DNA of 64,000 nt from Bacteroides faecalis (GTDB lineage: Bacteria > Bacteroidota > Bacteroidia > Bacteroidales > Bacteroidaceae), in contig NZ_BHWB01000005.1 in the NCBI RefSeq assembly GCF_003865075.1, positions 1-64,000 of the forward strand. The letters run 5' to 3'. The notes below the pieces were generated by a model that was not told the origin of the DNA, made no database searches, and was given only the letters and a program-made list of their open reading frames with translations. Numbering within the stretch: the first letter of the stretch is position 1; each line of letters begins with the position of its first letter. Made by a program: the position numbers and the translations under genes. This document shows, one piece after another, positions 18,701-28,082 of this stretch.

Positions 18701-20577
18701 TGCTCAACGAATTCTACAAGTTGAAAATCCAGCAAGTGCATATTGTAGGCGAATATGCCAATTTGATGGTAAGAGATTATCATGCGGCCTTGCAATATGT
18801 TCAGGACTATTTCCAAATGGACTACAGAAAGTTTGTCATAAAATATTTCAAAGGAGACAGAGCAAACGAGATACAACGTAACTTGACACCACAGAAGTAC
18901 AAACAATTGTTCGGACAATTATCCAAACGGCAAATGGATATTATTTCCGATAAGGGTTCACGTTGCATTGTAGTCGCAGCCGGCCCAGGTAGTGGAAAGA
19001 CACGTGTATTGGTCCACAAACTGGCCTCACTTCTGCTACTTGAAGATGTGAAACACGAACAGCTCCTGATGCTGACCTTTTCAAGGGCAGCCGCTACAGA
19101 ATTCAAACAAAGGCTCATGGAGTTGATAGGCAACGCCGCCCACTTTGTCGAAATAAAAACATTCCACTCCTATTGTTTCGACCTATTGGGACGGATAGGA
19201 AATCTTGAAGAATCAAGAAATGTCGTTTCAAATGCAGCCGAGATGATATGTCAAGGAGAAGTGGAACCCAATAAGATTGGCAAGACGGTGTTAGTCATAG
19301 ATGAGGCTCAGGATATGGGAGCTGAAGAGCATGCGCTTGTAAAGGCTTTAATGACTAATAATGAGGAGATGCGTGTGATAGCAGTGGGAGACGATGACCA
19401 GAACATCTATGAATTCCGCGGTTCCGATTCCGGTTATATGTACCGACTGGCACAGGAAAGCGGAAGCACGTTTGTCGAAATGACCGAAAATTACCGCAGT
19501 GCGCGCCAGCCGGTGGATTTTGCCAACGGATTCTTGAAAAACATACATAAAAGGATAAAAAGTACACCAATTATCTCCATGAGAAAAGAAAAGGGTTGGG
19601 TTGAAGTGATACGCTATCAATCGGAATATATGTATCAGCCGCTCGTCGAAAACTTGCTTCAACATAGGGATAAAGGAACTTCTTGTGTACTGACCCAAAC
19701 AAATGAAGAGGCCGTTATCCTGATGGCTCTTTTGCGGAAACATGGCATAAACAGTAAACTGATACAATCAATGGATGGCCTACGTTTTTGGAATATGGCC
19801 GAAATGAGATATTTCCTGAGGTATATAAACAAGCGGATAAAAACACCGTTAATCACGGAAGAGCTGTGGGAAGAAGCCAAGCATGCAACCTTTTCTATTT
19901 ATGACAGAAGTCTGAGTTTGATGTATGTGAAGCGGTGTGTGGAACTGTTTGAACAAACCAACAAAACAAAATATTTCAGTGACTTCAAGGAGTTTGTATT
20001 TGAGTCGTCAGTAGAAGACTTTTGCGACACATCAGGCACCGATGTCGTGGTATCAACTATCCACAAGGCCAAAGGCAGGGAGTTTGATGATGTATATATG
20101 CTCATATCCGACAACTATGTAAAGGATGCCCATCTGATGCGTCGATACTACGTAGGAATAACCCGTGCAAAAAACAGACTATTCATACATACAAACGGCG
20201 ATTGCTTCAATCATTTAAGTGCAAACCAATACTTCATTGACCAACAACACTATGATATGCCTGAAGAAATTATACTACAGCTCTCTCACAAAGATGTCTA
20301 TTTAGGATTCTTCAAAGAACGGAAACAAGAGGTTTTAGCACTAAGAGGAGGAGATTCTTTAATTTACAATGATTTCTTCTTGTATAGTTCATCGGCCGAT
20401 AAACCTATAGCAAAATTATCATCAAGAATGCAGGACACGTTATCTGAATGGGAACAAAGAGGTTATAAGGTGCAATCTGCATCTGTACGGTTTGTTGTGG
20501 CATGGAAGTCCAAAGATGCACCAAAAGATGAAACGGAAACGGCTGTTCTCTTAGCAGACTTGAGACTTTCTTTGTAA
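15703..20577 (+). CDS. Giant fusion: DEDD-like exonuclease + RecQ helicase + UvrD-type helicase
   Basis: 1624 residues in three parts. An N-terminal exonuclease-like domain has VIVDVEIG (Asp/Glu, about 31-38) and GHNIVHHDAKYL (about 86-97). A RecQ core has FPTGGGKSLTFQLP (about 310), VIDEAHCFSSWGQDFR (about 412) and ATSAFGMGVDK plus YVQEAGRAGRD. A UvrD/PcrA-like SF1 helicase has AAGPGSGKTRVLVHKL (about 1092), LVIDEAQDMG (about 1199), VGDDDQNIYEFRG, STIHKAKGREFD and YVGITRAKNRL. All helicase motifs look intact. Two helicases plus a nuclease on one chain suggest processing of foreign or stalled DNA. Genes of this size in Bacteroides are often simply annotated RecQ; a defence role is inference from its setting. 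Confidence 0.88.
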   Translation: MSIWSKLIGIKKTEDRNNIIGNKTTSVPCSAHNYVIVDVEIGLKDHRIHDIGALKHDNTTFHKTSKEELFIFLNDVDYICGHNIVHHDAKYLFTDKICRWILVDTLYVSPLLFPEHPYHRLVKDDKLMSEQMNNPVNDCKKAKDLLLDEIACWHSLPKEKRILFASLLKDKKEFEGFLSMVSAEYIHKGIPELIKELYAGKICQHADLDMLINQYPCGLAYALALIDTTDYRSITPGWVLYNYPEVEFIIKLLRHTTCKEGCDYCHTQLDVLHNLKTFFGYERFRTYEGEPLQERAAQAAVKGKSLLAIFPTGGGKSLTFQLPALMAGHSVHGLTVVISPLQSLMKDQVDNLADRGITDAVTINGMLDPITRSLSIQRVQDGEASLLYISPEMLRSKTIEKILMARHVVRFVIDEAHCFSSWGQDFRVDYLYISKFIQKYQQKKKSKTPIPVSCFTATAKQKVIQDICDYFKQTLDLNLELFASTASRTNLHYSVIHVENDNDKYLKLRELVAEADCPTIVYVSRTKRTKELAAKLTRDGYKALPFNGKMEADEKIANQDAFMNDQAHIIVATSAFGMGVDKKDVGLVVHYDISDSLENYVQEAGRAGRDPDLSARCYVLYSDNDLDKHFILLNQTKLSISEIQQVWKAVKDLTKHRMKVNCSALEIARQAGWDDSVSDIETRVRTALAALEQSGYLVRGNNVPHVYATGIMVKNMDEARERIAASLLFGSDEIEKAVRIIKSLISQKHIAKAQDSEAESRIDYLADILGLSKRDVISVVERMRQEGILADSKDISAYLQDAGDSERKSQILLERFAKLEQYILNHIPDGALRISCKQLNENAVNDGINTSKEKDIRTLLYFLAVKGYTRKKEDAARNMEISRQADLESTIRRFEKRLEISRFAVKWLYKLAFDAEKKNALDKAIQFSVVELLNRIKSNSQSLFGGLDDIQLEDVEEALLYLSKIGSLKLEGGFLVLYNAMNIQRIKDNKSRYKQDDYRMLNEFYKLKIQQVHIVGEYANLMVRDYHAALQYVQDYFQMDYRKFVIKYFKGDRANEIQRNLTPQKYKQLFGQLSKRQMDIISDKGSRCIVVAAGPGSGKTRVLVHKLASLLLLEDVKHEQLLMLTFSRAAATEFKQRLMELIGNAAHFVEIKTFHSYCFDLLGRIGNLEESRNVVSNAAEMICQGEVEPNKIGKTVLVIDEAQDMGAEEHALVKALMTNNEEMRVIAVGDDDQNIYEFRGSDSGYMYRLAQESGSTFVEMTENYRSARQPVDFANGFLKNIHKRIKSTPIISMRKEKGWVEVIRYQSEYMYQPLVENLLQHRDKGTSCVLTQTNEEAVILMALLRKHGINSKLIQSMDGLRFWNMAEMRYFLRYINKRIKTPLITEELWEEAKHATFSIYDRSLSLMYVKRCVELFEQTNKTKYFSDFKEFVFESSVEDFCDTSGTDVVVSTIHKAKGREFDDVYMLISDNYVKDAHLMRRYYVGITRAKNRLFIHTNGDCFNHLSANQYFIDQQHYDMPEEIILQLSHKDVYLGFFKERKQEVLALRGGDSLIYNDFFLYSSSADKPIAKLSSRMQDTLSEWEQRGYKVQSASVRFVVAWKSKDAPKDETETAVLLADLRLSL

Positions 20578-20601
20578 GTTAAAACACTTGAAATTATCAT
20601 A

Positions 20602-20622
20602 TTATCACTACCTTTGTGATAA
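20602..20622 (+). promoter_or_regulatory. Promoter with operator-like inverted repeat before the AlbA_2 gene
   Basis: -7 box TACCTTTG (20609-20616) lies inside a perfect inverted repeat TTATCAC-N7-GTGATAA, 22 bases before the AlbA_2 start. The overlap suggests a repressor site covering the promoter. Confidence 0.6.
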
Positions 20623-20643
20623 GAATTAAATATTATACGAATA

Positions 20644-21075
20644 ATGCAGATACATAACAATACATTGATAACAGAATGCTCAGCTTACGATTTCAAGGAA
20701 ATGTTGGAACGTAAGAAAGTAAAATCGTGGCTTAAATCCGTGTCGGCTTTCGCTAATACGGATGGTGGCAGTTTGTTCTATGGAGTGAATGATGACGGCA
20801 TAATTGTAGGGTTGGAGAATCCACAAGCCGATGCTGATTTTATCAGTGAAATGATAAAGGCACGACTTGACCCTGTGCCGGAAGTTCAACTTATTCCAAT
20901 AGAACATGAAGGGCATACCCTGCTTGAAGTGAAAGTAAAGGCAGGAACGCTTACACCTTATTACTATTATCAAGATGGGACACGTACCGCATATGTACGA
21001 GTTGGCAATGAAAGTGTAGAATGCAACTCCCAACAATTACTTTCGTTGGTATTAAAAGGCACTCACATGACTTGA
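20644..21075 (+). CDS. AlbA_2 (Schlafen-like) domain protein, N-terminal part, cut by in-frame UGA
   Basis: 143 residues: [60 protein letters not shown] and [11 protein letters not shown]. This is the AlbA_2 fold common in putative regulators and Schlafen-like proteins. The frame ends at a TGA (21073-21075) in HMT-stop-DSLPTQ; family members usually read TWDSLP here, so TGG to TGA is the likely change, and the rest of the gene follows in the same frame. It starts 66 bases after the RecQ-type fusion. Confidence 0.75.
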   Translation: MQIHNNTLITECSAYDFKEMLERKKVKSWLKSVSAFANTDGGSLFYGVNDDGIIVGLENPQADADFISEMIKARLDPVPEVQLIPIEHEGHTLLEVKVKAGTLTPYYYYQDGTRTAYVRVGNESVECNSQQLLSLVLKGTHMT

Positions 21076-22143
21076 GATTCACTGCCTACCCAAGTGGATG
21101 CCAGCAAACATTCTTTCATCATTCTTGCCAATACTTTCCGTGAGCAAACCCATCAGGAATGGAATGACAAGTATCTGCAATCATTCGGACTGGTAACTCC
21201 TGACGGCAAACTGACCAATGCAGGATTGCTGTTTGTGGATAATTGCACCGTATTCCAATCGCGTATTTTCTGTACCCGTTGGACTGGACTCTATAAAGAT
21301 GATGCCATCAGTTCCATAGAGCATCGGGCTAACCTTGTATTGCTATTGAAGTACGGCATGGACTTCATCAAGAACTATACCATGAGTGGTTGGGTGAAGA
21401 TGCCAAACTATCGCCTTAACCTCCCAGACTATTCAGACCGAGCCATCTTCGAAGGATTGGTAAACCACCTTATCCATAGAGATTACACCGTGATGGGCGG
21501 TGAAGTACATATTGACATTTACGATAACCGTGTAGAACTGGTATCACCCGGTGCAATGCTTGACGGTACACAAATTCAAGACCGTGACATATACAAAGTA
21601 CCATCCATGCGTCGCAACCCTGTCATTGCAGATGTATTTACACAATTGGACTATATGGAGAAACCCGGTTCCGGCTTACGCAAAATGCGAGAGCTTACAG
21701 AGAAGCTACCCAATTTCCTGCAAGGTAAAGAGCCGCAATATCAAACGGAAGCGACTTCTTTCTACACCACATTCTATAATTTGAACTGGGGGGAGAATGG
21801 AAGAATACCTGTTGAGGAAGTGGCAAACAGGGTAAATAGTACCCTCGAAAAGTACCCTGTAAACGAAGAAAGTTCGGAGAAAAAGTACCCTGTAAACGAA
21901 AATAGTACCCTCAAAAAGTACCCTGTAAAACGAAACACCAACAAACCTGTTGGTAGAACGGCTCAACGTATTATAGATATGGTTATATCTAACCCGATGA
22001 TAACTCGTGAGAAAATGGCTGATAAATTAGGAATCTCTTTGGATGGTGTCAAGAAGCAGATTAAAAATCTCCGTGAAAGAGGTATTCTTACACACGAAGG
22101 TTCTGACAAATCCGGTTATTGGCGCATTATTGTTAAACCATAA
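21076..22143 (+). pseudogene. AlbA_2 protein, C-terminal part (ATP-binding regulator with winged helix)
   Basis: Continues 20644-21075 in frame after the UGA; a GTG at 21094 could restart translation. It contains NAGLLFVDNCTVFQSRIFCT, the GHKL-like stretch FEGLVNHLIHRDYTVMGGEV and DNRVELVSPGAMLDG (the usual C-terminal region of AlbA_2 'RNA-binding' proteins), then KPGSGLRKM and a C-terminal winged helix (RIIDMVISNPMITREKMADK, LGISLDGVKKQIKNLRERG). Between them lies a tandem repeat with three copies of a KYPV unit (DNA about 21835-21935). A single-codon disruption of an otherwise intact gene. Confidence 0.7.
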
Positions 22144-22159
22144 ACAGAACAATAAACCT

Positions 22160-22885
22160 ATGGAAACCTCTTTCATACCACTCTGTGCAATAATTGCCGT
22201 TTTGGTTATCGCCTTTTTGTTTGCCTCTTTGCCACAGGTAAACCATAAAACGCGATACAAAGTACTTTATGCAATAGCCATCATCATGCTATTAGCTGTT
22301 ATCCCTATTAGTGAGTATATGGCTGGTGACACACAAAACTCAAGTAGCAACTATCTGCTTGTCCTAATATTCGATATTGCAGTAGGATATTTCTGTATGT
22401 ACATTGCTGCTTTATTGAAATTCAATGTCCTTAGACGAAAGAACCAAGCATTAGAAAACGCCTTGACAGAAAAGCAACAAGAAAATGTAGCAATCCTATT
22501 GGAGCATCAAAACGAAAAGCAACAAGCACTTCAGCAAAGAGAGTTTGAATGGTTGGCTGGGAAAATAAAGATGTTTACCGAAGAAGAACAGGAAGCTATT
22601 CTTGCCAGTGCTCTATCATTTGCTGAACATGACTTGATAGTTGCTCCCTCAATAAACATACAGCCCAAAGAAACATGTAGTCAGCAAGAACTAATGTACT
22701 TTGTTTGCTCTGCTTTTTACAATATGGATAAAAGCCGTAGTAAAATTGTGAGTTTCTTATATAAAGTTTTTCCTCTCTATTTTCCTGCTGGAGAAAGTGC
22801 ATTGGCTAAAAAGATGCCGGGATTGGAAAAGAGAAAAGGAAAGAAGAAAACCCATCCAGTTCAACTTAAAACTTTGACTATATAA
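22160..22885 (+). CDS. Membrane protein with coiled coil, unknown function
   Basis: 241 residues from the ATG at 22160, 17 bases after the AlbA_2 stop. An earlier in-frame start would overlap that gene and lacks support. Two to three membrane helices occupy the first 85 residues (PLCAIIAVLVIAFLFASLP; YKVLYAIAIIMLLAVIPIS; LLVLIFDIAVGYFCMYIAAL), followed by a Gln/Glu-rich coiled coil (about 90-135) and a basic C-terminus. I do not recognise the family. Its position suggests co-transcription with the AlbA_2 gene. Confidence 0.6.
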   Translation: METSFIPLCAIIAVLVIAFLFASLPQVNHKTRYKVLYAIAIIMLLAVIPISEYMAGDTQNSSSNYLLVLIFDIAVGYFCMYIAALLKFNVLRRKNQALENALTEKQQENVAILLEHQNEKQQALQQREFEWLAGKIKMFTEEEQEAILASALSFAEHDLIVAPSINIQPKETCSQQELMYFVCSAFYNMDKSRSKIVSFLYKVFPLYFPAGESALAKKMPGLEKRKGKKKTHPVQLKTLTI

Positions 22886-22887
22886 TA

Positions 22888-22914
22888 TTAGGTTTAAAAT
22901 TATATCAAACCTAA
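22888..22914 (+). terminator. Hairpin after the membrane-protein gene
   Basis: Perfect 8-bp stem TTAGGTTT ... AAACCTAA with an 11-base AT loop, directly after the stop at 22885. It lacks a strong T tail. Confidence 0.5.
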
Positions 22915-23065
22915 ATCAACCTTTAGAACCGTTATTTCTAAATTACTAATAACCATTTGGGGGAGTATTGAGAAATTCTTTCGTGTATCAATTTACACTT
23001 AGCATTTAAGTTCGAAAAATAATATTTTTGTTTTGTCCAAGGAAACCAAACGACATTGCCACAAT

Positions 23066-23761
23066 CTATAATATAGTTAATCCAATAATATCATTAAGAA
23101 TTTTAGTTAAAATAGGAATAATGGTTTGCAATCCTTTTTCAATAGTCAGTGTATTGAAAACATCAGAAGGAACTACTATTTTTTGTGCATTGATTTGAGG
23201 GTATCCTGCATTTTGTTCTACTTTATGGGAGAATAAGCAAGAAAACAATAAAAGCATATTCATATTATACATAGTAATCAAAAAACACAAATAACATTGA
23301 AGTTGAGTTGCACTCGGAGGTAACCCCAAGGCTATAGGATCCATGTCTGCTATATTATTAGCATCACATGACGCATTTTTTAAATTTCTCTCATAGTCTT
23401 CTGTAAACTGATTGGCAATATTTGCACTGATTCTGAGCTTTTCTTCAAATGAAATACCTTTATTCAACTGCCTAGGAATTTCTTCACAATAATATATACC
23501 GCACGAATAATCAAGTTGTTTATACAACAATTTGTAAGCATCTTCAGGAGAATGGCTTATTTGTCTTGTGGTGTCATTGTTAAGTACTCCAGATTCTAAA
23601 AAGACACCTTTAACAATACATTCTACACATTGTTGAATAAAAAATATCGCATGAGATACTTTTTTGTTTTTTAATAATAACTCTGCAGATGATAGATTCT
23701 CTTTGGCAACTTTGTACCATGCAAGAACAGCAAGAGTTCGCTGTCCGACAATAGCAACCAC
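23066..23761 (-). CDS. HEPN domain protein
   Basis: 231 residues: LAWYKVAKENLSSAELLLKN, then SHAIFFIQQCVECIVKGVF is the first HEPN helix pair, and RQISHSPEDAYKLL fits the region holding the HEPN His. HEPN proteins are frequent RNase toxins or their inactive relatives. The recognised frame opens at GTG 23761, but the overlapping frame from ATG 23817 reads MAPKIKIEE and would join it after a one-base shift near 23785, so the N-terminus may be frameshifted. No nucleotidyltransferase (MNT) partner is seen next to it. Confidence 0.6.
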   Translation of the reverse strand: MVAIVGQRTLAVLAWYKVAKENLSSAELLLKNKKVSHAIFFIQQCVECIVKGVFLESGVLNNDTTRQISHSPEDAYKLLYKQLDYSCGIYYCEEIPRQLNKGISFEEKLRISANIANQFTEDYERNLKNASCDANNIADMDPIALGLPPSATQLQCYLCFLITMYNMNMLLLFSCLFSHKVEQNAGYPQINAQKIVVPSDVFNTLTIEKGLQTIIPILTKILNDIIGLTIL

Positions 23762-23928
23762 ATCAGATGTGACATCAATCTGATTAATATTTCCTCAATT
23801 TTAATTTTAGGTGCCATAGAGTATAGAGTGTTCTTTGATTATAAACTATTTGGACGGCAGAAACACCAAAATCCAATTCTCTAAAACATGACATCAATGT
23901 CATCATTTTTAATAGTTGCAATCACTTT

Positions 23929-25095
23929 TTATTTATTCCCTTTTGCACGGTTATGAGTTTTACAAAGCATTTGACAATTCTCTATTGAAGTTGCACCACC
24001 ACGGCTCCAAGCAGTTACATGGTCAGCATCCATCTCTCCTATTTTATATATACGTGTGCGATTTGAATCATTGCTAAGCGCACATAATGGGCAGTTGGAA
24101 ATGCCTTGCTCTTTTGCTAGTGCTGTCTGCCGTGTATACACAAGTTTTTTCGTAGAATCTTCAAAAATTCGAACTTCCAAAAGTCTTGGCTCTGCCTCAC
24201 CACCAAGTACGTATTCGTAAATGTTACCACATTTACCAATTGATTCATCCAAAAGCAATTCACGTACTCTATTATTAAGTTGGATTAAATCATAATGCTT
24301 GGAGTGATATTCTTCATAAAGTCGTCCCCATTCAAGTCCACACATATAATCATCCATTTGGAATGTACCTGCAATCCAATCAATTACAGAGTTAAAATAT
24401 GATTCCAATTCAGCAATAGATGTGTTGTAGCGATAACAACTCATATATTTGTCAACGCTAACACCTTTAGCGTTACTTATCCATTGAAGTGCTTTTTCTA
24501 GATAATCCTGTCGTTTTACATCACCACGAATATAATGCGACCATTTTTGAATATTGGCATTTAGTGTATTACTAAAAACCGCTTTTGCGGCATCAACAAA
24601 CGGTCCACAAAATACAGCATTCCTCTTTTCCTGATCGTTAAGTTTGACCCCTACGATGTTAATCGTTTGAAACCATTCAAGTATTTCCCCTTCCTCACCT
24701 TCACATACAAAGACAACAAGTTTTGAATTAAGCACCAACTCTTTTTTCTCTTCCGGAAGTCCAGTAAAATCGGTTTCTCTTCCATTAAACAGTATTGTGA
24801 GTTTTCCTGTGACAAAACGGCCAAACGATGTGATGCGTTGTTGTCCGTCAAGAACTTCAAACTGACCATCCTTGGTTTTATTGAAGTAAATTAGTCCAAG
24901 GGGATATTCTTTCAACAGCGAATCAATAACTGCAACATCTTTTTTACCGTCATTATAAATATAGTGACGTTGGTATTTAGGTTGGATAGTAAGTTTTCCA
25001 TTCAACCCCAACAGTCCTTTGCCTTCATATTCATTATAGATAAATCCTTGGCAAATGTCACGTACAGTCCATTCTGTATGTAGTTTAGCTATCAT
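23929..25095 (-). CDS. DUF262 + HNH endonuclease (restriction partner of EcoRI-type methylase)
   Basis: 388 residues. The N-terminal DUF262/ParB-like region has [29 protein letters not shown] and [15 protein letters not shown] (about 80-93). The C-terminal HNH has CPLC, then [20 protein letters not shown] and KTHNRAKG (about 355-388), with paired cysteines and catalytic His. DUF262 proteins of the GmrSD type use the DGQQR loop in nucleotide-dependent nicking. It overlaps the methylase by 4 bases (ATGA), so the two are translationally coupled and probably form a restriction-modification pair. Confidence 0.82.
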   Translation of the reverse strand: MIAKLHTEWTVRDICQGFIYNEYEGKGLLGLNGKLTIQPKYQRHYIYNDGKKDVAVIDSLLKEYPLGLIYFNKTKDGQFEVLDGQQRITSFGRFVTGKLTILFNGRETDFTGLPEEKKELVLNSKLVVFVCEGEEGEILEWFQTINIVGVKLNDQEKRNAVFCGPFVDAAKAVFSNTLNANIQKWSHYIRGDVKRQDYLEKALQWISNAKGVSVDKYMSCYRYNTSIAELESYFNSVIDWIAGTFQMDDYMCGLEWGRLYEEYHSKHYDLIQLNNRVRELLLDESIGKCGNIYEYVLGGEAEPRLLEVRIFEDSTKKLVYTRQTALAKEQGISNCPLCALSNDSNRTRIYKIGEMDADHVTAWSRGGATSIENCQMLCKTHNRAKGNK

Positions 25096-26240
25096 TTTTT
25101 CTTGCGGATTAAGATTCTAGCATAGGGAACAACAACTTCATTATTTTGTATCATATATAAATCACCATCAACAGCACCTCTTCTTTGTACCTCTTTACGA
25201 TATTTTTTATGTTCGGAGGTATATGGTTTAACACCCGATTGTAGACCTAAATTTGCTATTCCTAACCCTAAGATTTCAAATTGTTCAGGACAATATTTAT
25301 CAAGAAAAGTTATAGGAACACCCATAACTTCTTCATAGTCAAATGGAATAGAATCAGTAAATGGGACATCAATAGCATTATAGTTGAAGTAACGGTTATA
25401 CTCTGTTTTTCCTTTCAGTTCTTTGTGCCGACTATAACGAAGATTGTCATTCATGGACATTAATGGAAGTGGTTCATGTCGTCGTCCATGGTCTATATTT
25501 GTAAACCATCTAACACCCTTAACACGAATAAACTTTCGCCCCGTTTTTTCATCAATACGCCATCCTGCTGCTTTTATGGGATAATCTTGAGGTACCTCAA
25601 ACTCGCGGTCACCGCTATGGATAGTAGAACCGAGCCACATTAAATTTTTCATTATCAACAGAAAAGGTTCCTTATAAGAAACGGCATTTATATTTCCAAT
25701 AATAATAAATTGCTTGTTGGCTTCAACAATCCAAGCAAGGAAATCACGGAACAATGAAAACGGCGGATTTGTAATTATAATATCCGCTTCATTGCGTAGC
25801 GCAGTAACTTCTGCACTTTGGAAATCACCACTCCCTTTAAGATAATCCCAATGAAGGTCATCTATATTGATGTGTCCATCACCGCTAAGATCTTTATCAA
25901 GTATAAAAATCTTACCATGAGTTTTGGATTTGTCTGCATCAAATTGAGGCGAAGACTGCTCATATTCTGAGAACAAATCACCTAAAATCATTTTCTTGCT
26001 TTCAGGGGCATAACTGGTAGAGATTAACTTTTTAATCCCATACTCCTCGAATTTAAGAGCAAAGAATTTTGTGAAGTTACTCCATTCTGGGTCATCGCAA
26101 GGCAATAGAATTGTCTTGCCACGGAACACATCGGGATTATACTCGATATATGCGTTCATTTCTACCTCTATATCATGAAACTGAGTGTAGAACTCATCAT
26201 TTTTGCCTTGTTGGGCTGTTCGTAAATCTTCGTTTGCCAT
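25092..26240 (-). CDS. EcoRI-family adenine-specific DNA methyltransferase
   Basis: 382 residues with the EcoRI-methylase family layout: [20 protein letters not shown] (about 12-31), [18 protein letters not shown] (about 45-62) and [18 protein letters not shown] (motif IV NPPF about 158-161). This family makes N6-methyladenine and often protects against a neighbouring HNH or PD-(D/E)XK nuclease, here the DUF262-HNH gene. It has its own promoter at about 26381. Confidence 0.87.
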   Translation of the reverse strand: MANEDLRTAQQGKNDEFYTQFHDIEVEMNAYIEYNPDVFRGKTILLPCDDPEWSNFTKFFALKFEEYGIKKLISTSYAPESKKMILGDLFSEYEQSSPQFDADKSKTHGKIFILDKDLSGDGHINIDDLHWDYLKGSGDFQSAEVTALRNEADIIITNPPFSLFRDFLAWIVEANKQFIIIGNINAVSYKEPFLLIMKNLMWLGSTIHSGDREFEVPQDYPIKAAGWRIDEKTGRKFIRVKGVRWFTNIDHGRRHEPLPLMSMNDNLRYSRHKELKGKTEYNRYFNYNAIDVPFTDSIPFDYEEVMGVPITFLDKYCPEQFEILGLGIANLGLQSGVKPYTSEHKKYRKEVQRRGAVDGDLYMIQNNEVVVPYARILIRKKK

Positions 26241-26380
26241 ATAATAAAAACTCCCTCATAGCATCTGAAGGCTGACCAAAGCCCTTAACGACTACTCAGG
26301 AGTCTCAAAGTTAATTCGGTATACACCGTATGTCTTTGTCTGTCATCTGGTCATTTTCAGATTTTGCTGTTATCTATATA

Positions 26381-26388
26381 CAAAGGTA
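26381..26388 (-). promoter_or_regulatory. Promoter of the EcoRI-type methylase operon
   Basis: On the minus strand TACCTTTG, a full match to the Bacteroides -7 box, gives a leader of about 130 bases before the ATG at 26240. The leader holds an imperfect palindrome around GACTACTCAGGAGTC that may be a regulatory site. Apart from this, 26241-26535 shows no gene. Confidence 0.55.
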
Positions 26389-26535
26389 TCAAATTATTCT
26401 GAAACAGCAGTCAAGCAGACGAAAAATATTTAGCTACAGACTTTAACCTGAATTTATTTCCATATACACATCTTTCTTTGGCTATCTCGCAATATCTGAT
26501 CAAAATTCAAAAACGCAGGGTGAAAATAGCATTGT

Positions 26536-27183
26536 TCATTTAGTCTTAGATTTAGCATAATTTATTTCCATCAAGTACTGATGCTGTTCTTTCACCACCC
26601 GATACATGGAATAATGTGCAAAGGATTCTTCCTTATATTTCATACTACTAATAGAAGCAGCAACAGTCCACATTAGAATAACGACAACGAAGACCACAAC
26701 ATATCGTAGCTTGATATGATATCCATGTATAAACATCCCACTGATATTGGGTGGAATAACGGTTACAAGGCTTTTCAATTCATTAATTTTTGTAAGTATC
26801 TCGTCCTGCCGCTTTAATATGTAATCGGTATTTGCTTCAATAGTCATACGATTGAGATTGTAATCGCAAACGTGTCTATAAAGATATTCAAGAAATTTAG
26901 ACTTTTGCTTGAATAGTTCAATAAGCTTCGGGAACCATAGCGAAAACGGCAATGTATCAGGTTGCTGCTTCCAGATATGTTTCTTCACCACTGATAACGC
27001 ATCATTCCAACAGGAACAGAAACTTTTGGCGATTCTATTATAAATGATCTTTTCGTCAAAGTCCACTTTTACAGATTGTTCTGGTTTAAGAACTGTAGTA
27101 TTCTGTTTTTCAATACACTCTTTCAGTTCGTTGACACTTTGGCGCAAATTTGCAAGATTTGCAGATACTACATCTTCTTTCAT
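26536..27183 (-). CDS. Mobilisation-associated coiled-coil membrane protein (module 1)
   Basis: 215 residues: an N-terminal helical segment (LANLRQSVNELKECIEKQNT), a cytoplasmic body, and one membrane helix near the C-terminus (LRYVVVFVVVILMWTVAASI, about 175-195). It begins on the base where the relaxase gene ends. A protein of the same plan follows the relaxase in module 2 (38349-38993), so it is a regular companion of this relaxase family, perhaps tethering the relaxosome to the membrane. Exact role unknown. Confidence 0.65.
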   Translation of the reverse strand: MKEDVVSANLANLRQSVNELKECIEKQNTTVLKPEQSVKVDFDEKIIYNRIAKSFCSCWNDALSVVKKHIWKQQPDTLPFSLWFPKLIELFKQKSKFLEYLYRHVCDYNLNRMTIEANTDYILKRQDEILTKINELKSLVTVIPPNISGMFIHGYHIKLRYVVVFVVVILMWTVAASISSMKYKEESFAHYSMYRVVKEQHQYLMEINYAKSKTK

Positions 27184-28082
27184 TATCTTCTACATTTTGA
27201 GGGTTTATAGAAAGGTTCGTTTCTTGGGTTATCCTTGTTTTTGTCGTCTCGCCATCCTTGTTCATTGTTGGTTCCTCCACCTCCACCGAGAGTTATAGCT
27301 TGATGAGGTTGAATAATCAGTTCCGCAGTTACATCACCCAATGTAGCACAAAGGCTGTTGAAACTCAAATCACGGTCAAGCTTAGAGCCTGCAATGCTAA
27401 ATTCATCCATACAAAAGGATATACCACGAATTTTATCAGAGTTTTCAGCATGATTAAAACGCATATCTATATCCTGACCTTTGAGCGTACTAATAAAGTC
27501 AGTCCAAGAACGAGAATTTACACGTGCATCAAGCACTGAGGAACGAAGGTTATACCTCCGTAATTGATGAGGACGCAAACGGCTCTTATTTCTGGCTTTG
27601 CTATTTTTAGGAGCAAAGTAAAGTCCATACTCTTTAGTCAAAGCACGACAAACTTTTGCATTGCGTATTCTTTCATTGCTGTCAGAAATGAGATTACCAT
27701 CATTATCTATCCGATTGAATACCAAATGACAATGAGGATGTTTCGTGTCGTGATGCCGGGCTATGATATATTGAGTATTGCGAATCCCCATTTGTTCCAT
27801 CCATTTCTTAGCAATCTCCACCATAAGCGCATCCCCTTCTTCATTATCAGGAAAACGGCTAATATCTTGCGAAGAGAAAGCAAGTGATACGTGCTTCACA
27901 GGACTCTTTACTTTCGGGCGCATGGATGCTTGAAGGTAAAAAGAATCGGCAATCAACTTATTGCTAATGGCACATACTCCTTCGTGCGCTAAAAGTGTAG
28001 CGCATTTCTTCTTGTTCTTTTGGTCGTTGGCATAGTTTACAATACCTCCGAAATCAACTCTTGTTTTAATCTTCGCTATCAT
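27183..28082 (-). CDS. MobA-like relaxase (module 1)
   Basis: 299 residues beginning MIAKIKTRVDFGGIVNYAND, with the relaxase HUH core: MEQMGIRNTQYIIARHHDTK then HPHCHLVFNRIDNDG (about 92-125; His-x-His-x-His metal site) and the catalytic Tyr expected early (NYAN). It nicks oriT and pilots the single strand to the recipient using another element's conjugation machinery. It overlaps mobC by 17 bases. Homologous to the module 2 relaxase at 37423-38346. Confidence 0.88.
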   Translation of the reverse strand: MIAKIKTRVDFGGIVNYANDQKNKKKCATLLAHEGVCAISNKLIADSFYLQASMRPKVKSPVKHVSLAFSSQDISRFPDNEEGDALMVEIAKKWMEQMGIRNTQYIIARHHDTKHPHCHLVFNRIDNDGNLISDSNERIRNAKVCRALTKEYGLYFAPKNSKARNKSRLRPHQLRRYNLRSSVLDARVNSRSWTDFISTLKGQDIDMRFNHAENSDKIRGISFCMDEFSIAGSKLDRDLSFNSLCATLGDVTAELIIQPHQAITLGGGGGTNNEQGWRDDKNKDNPRNEPFYKPSKCRR

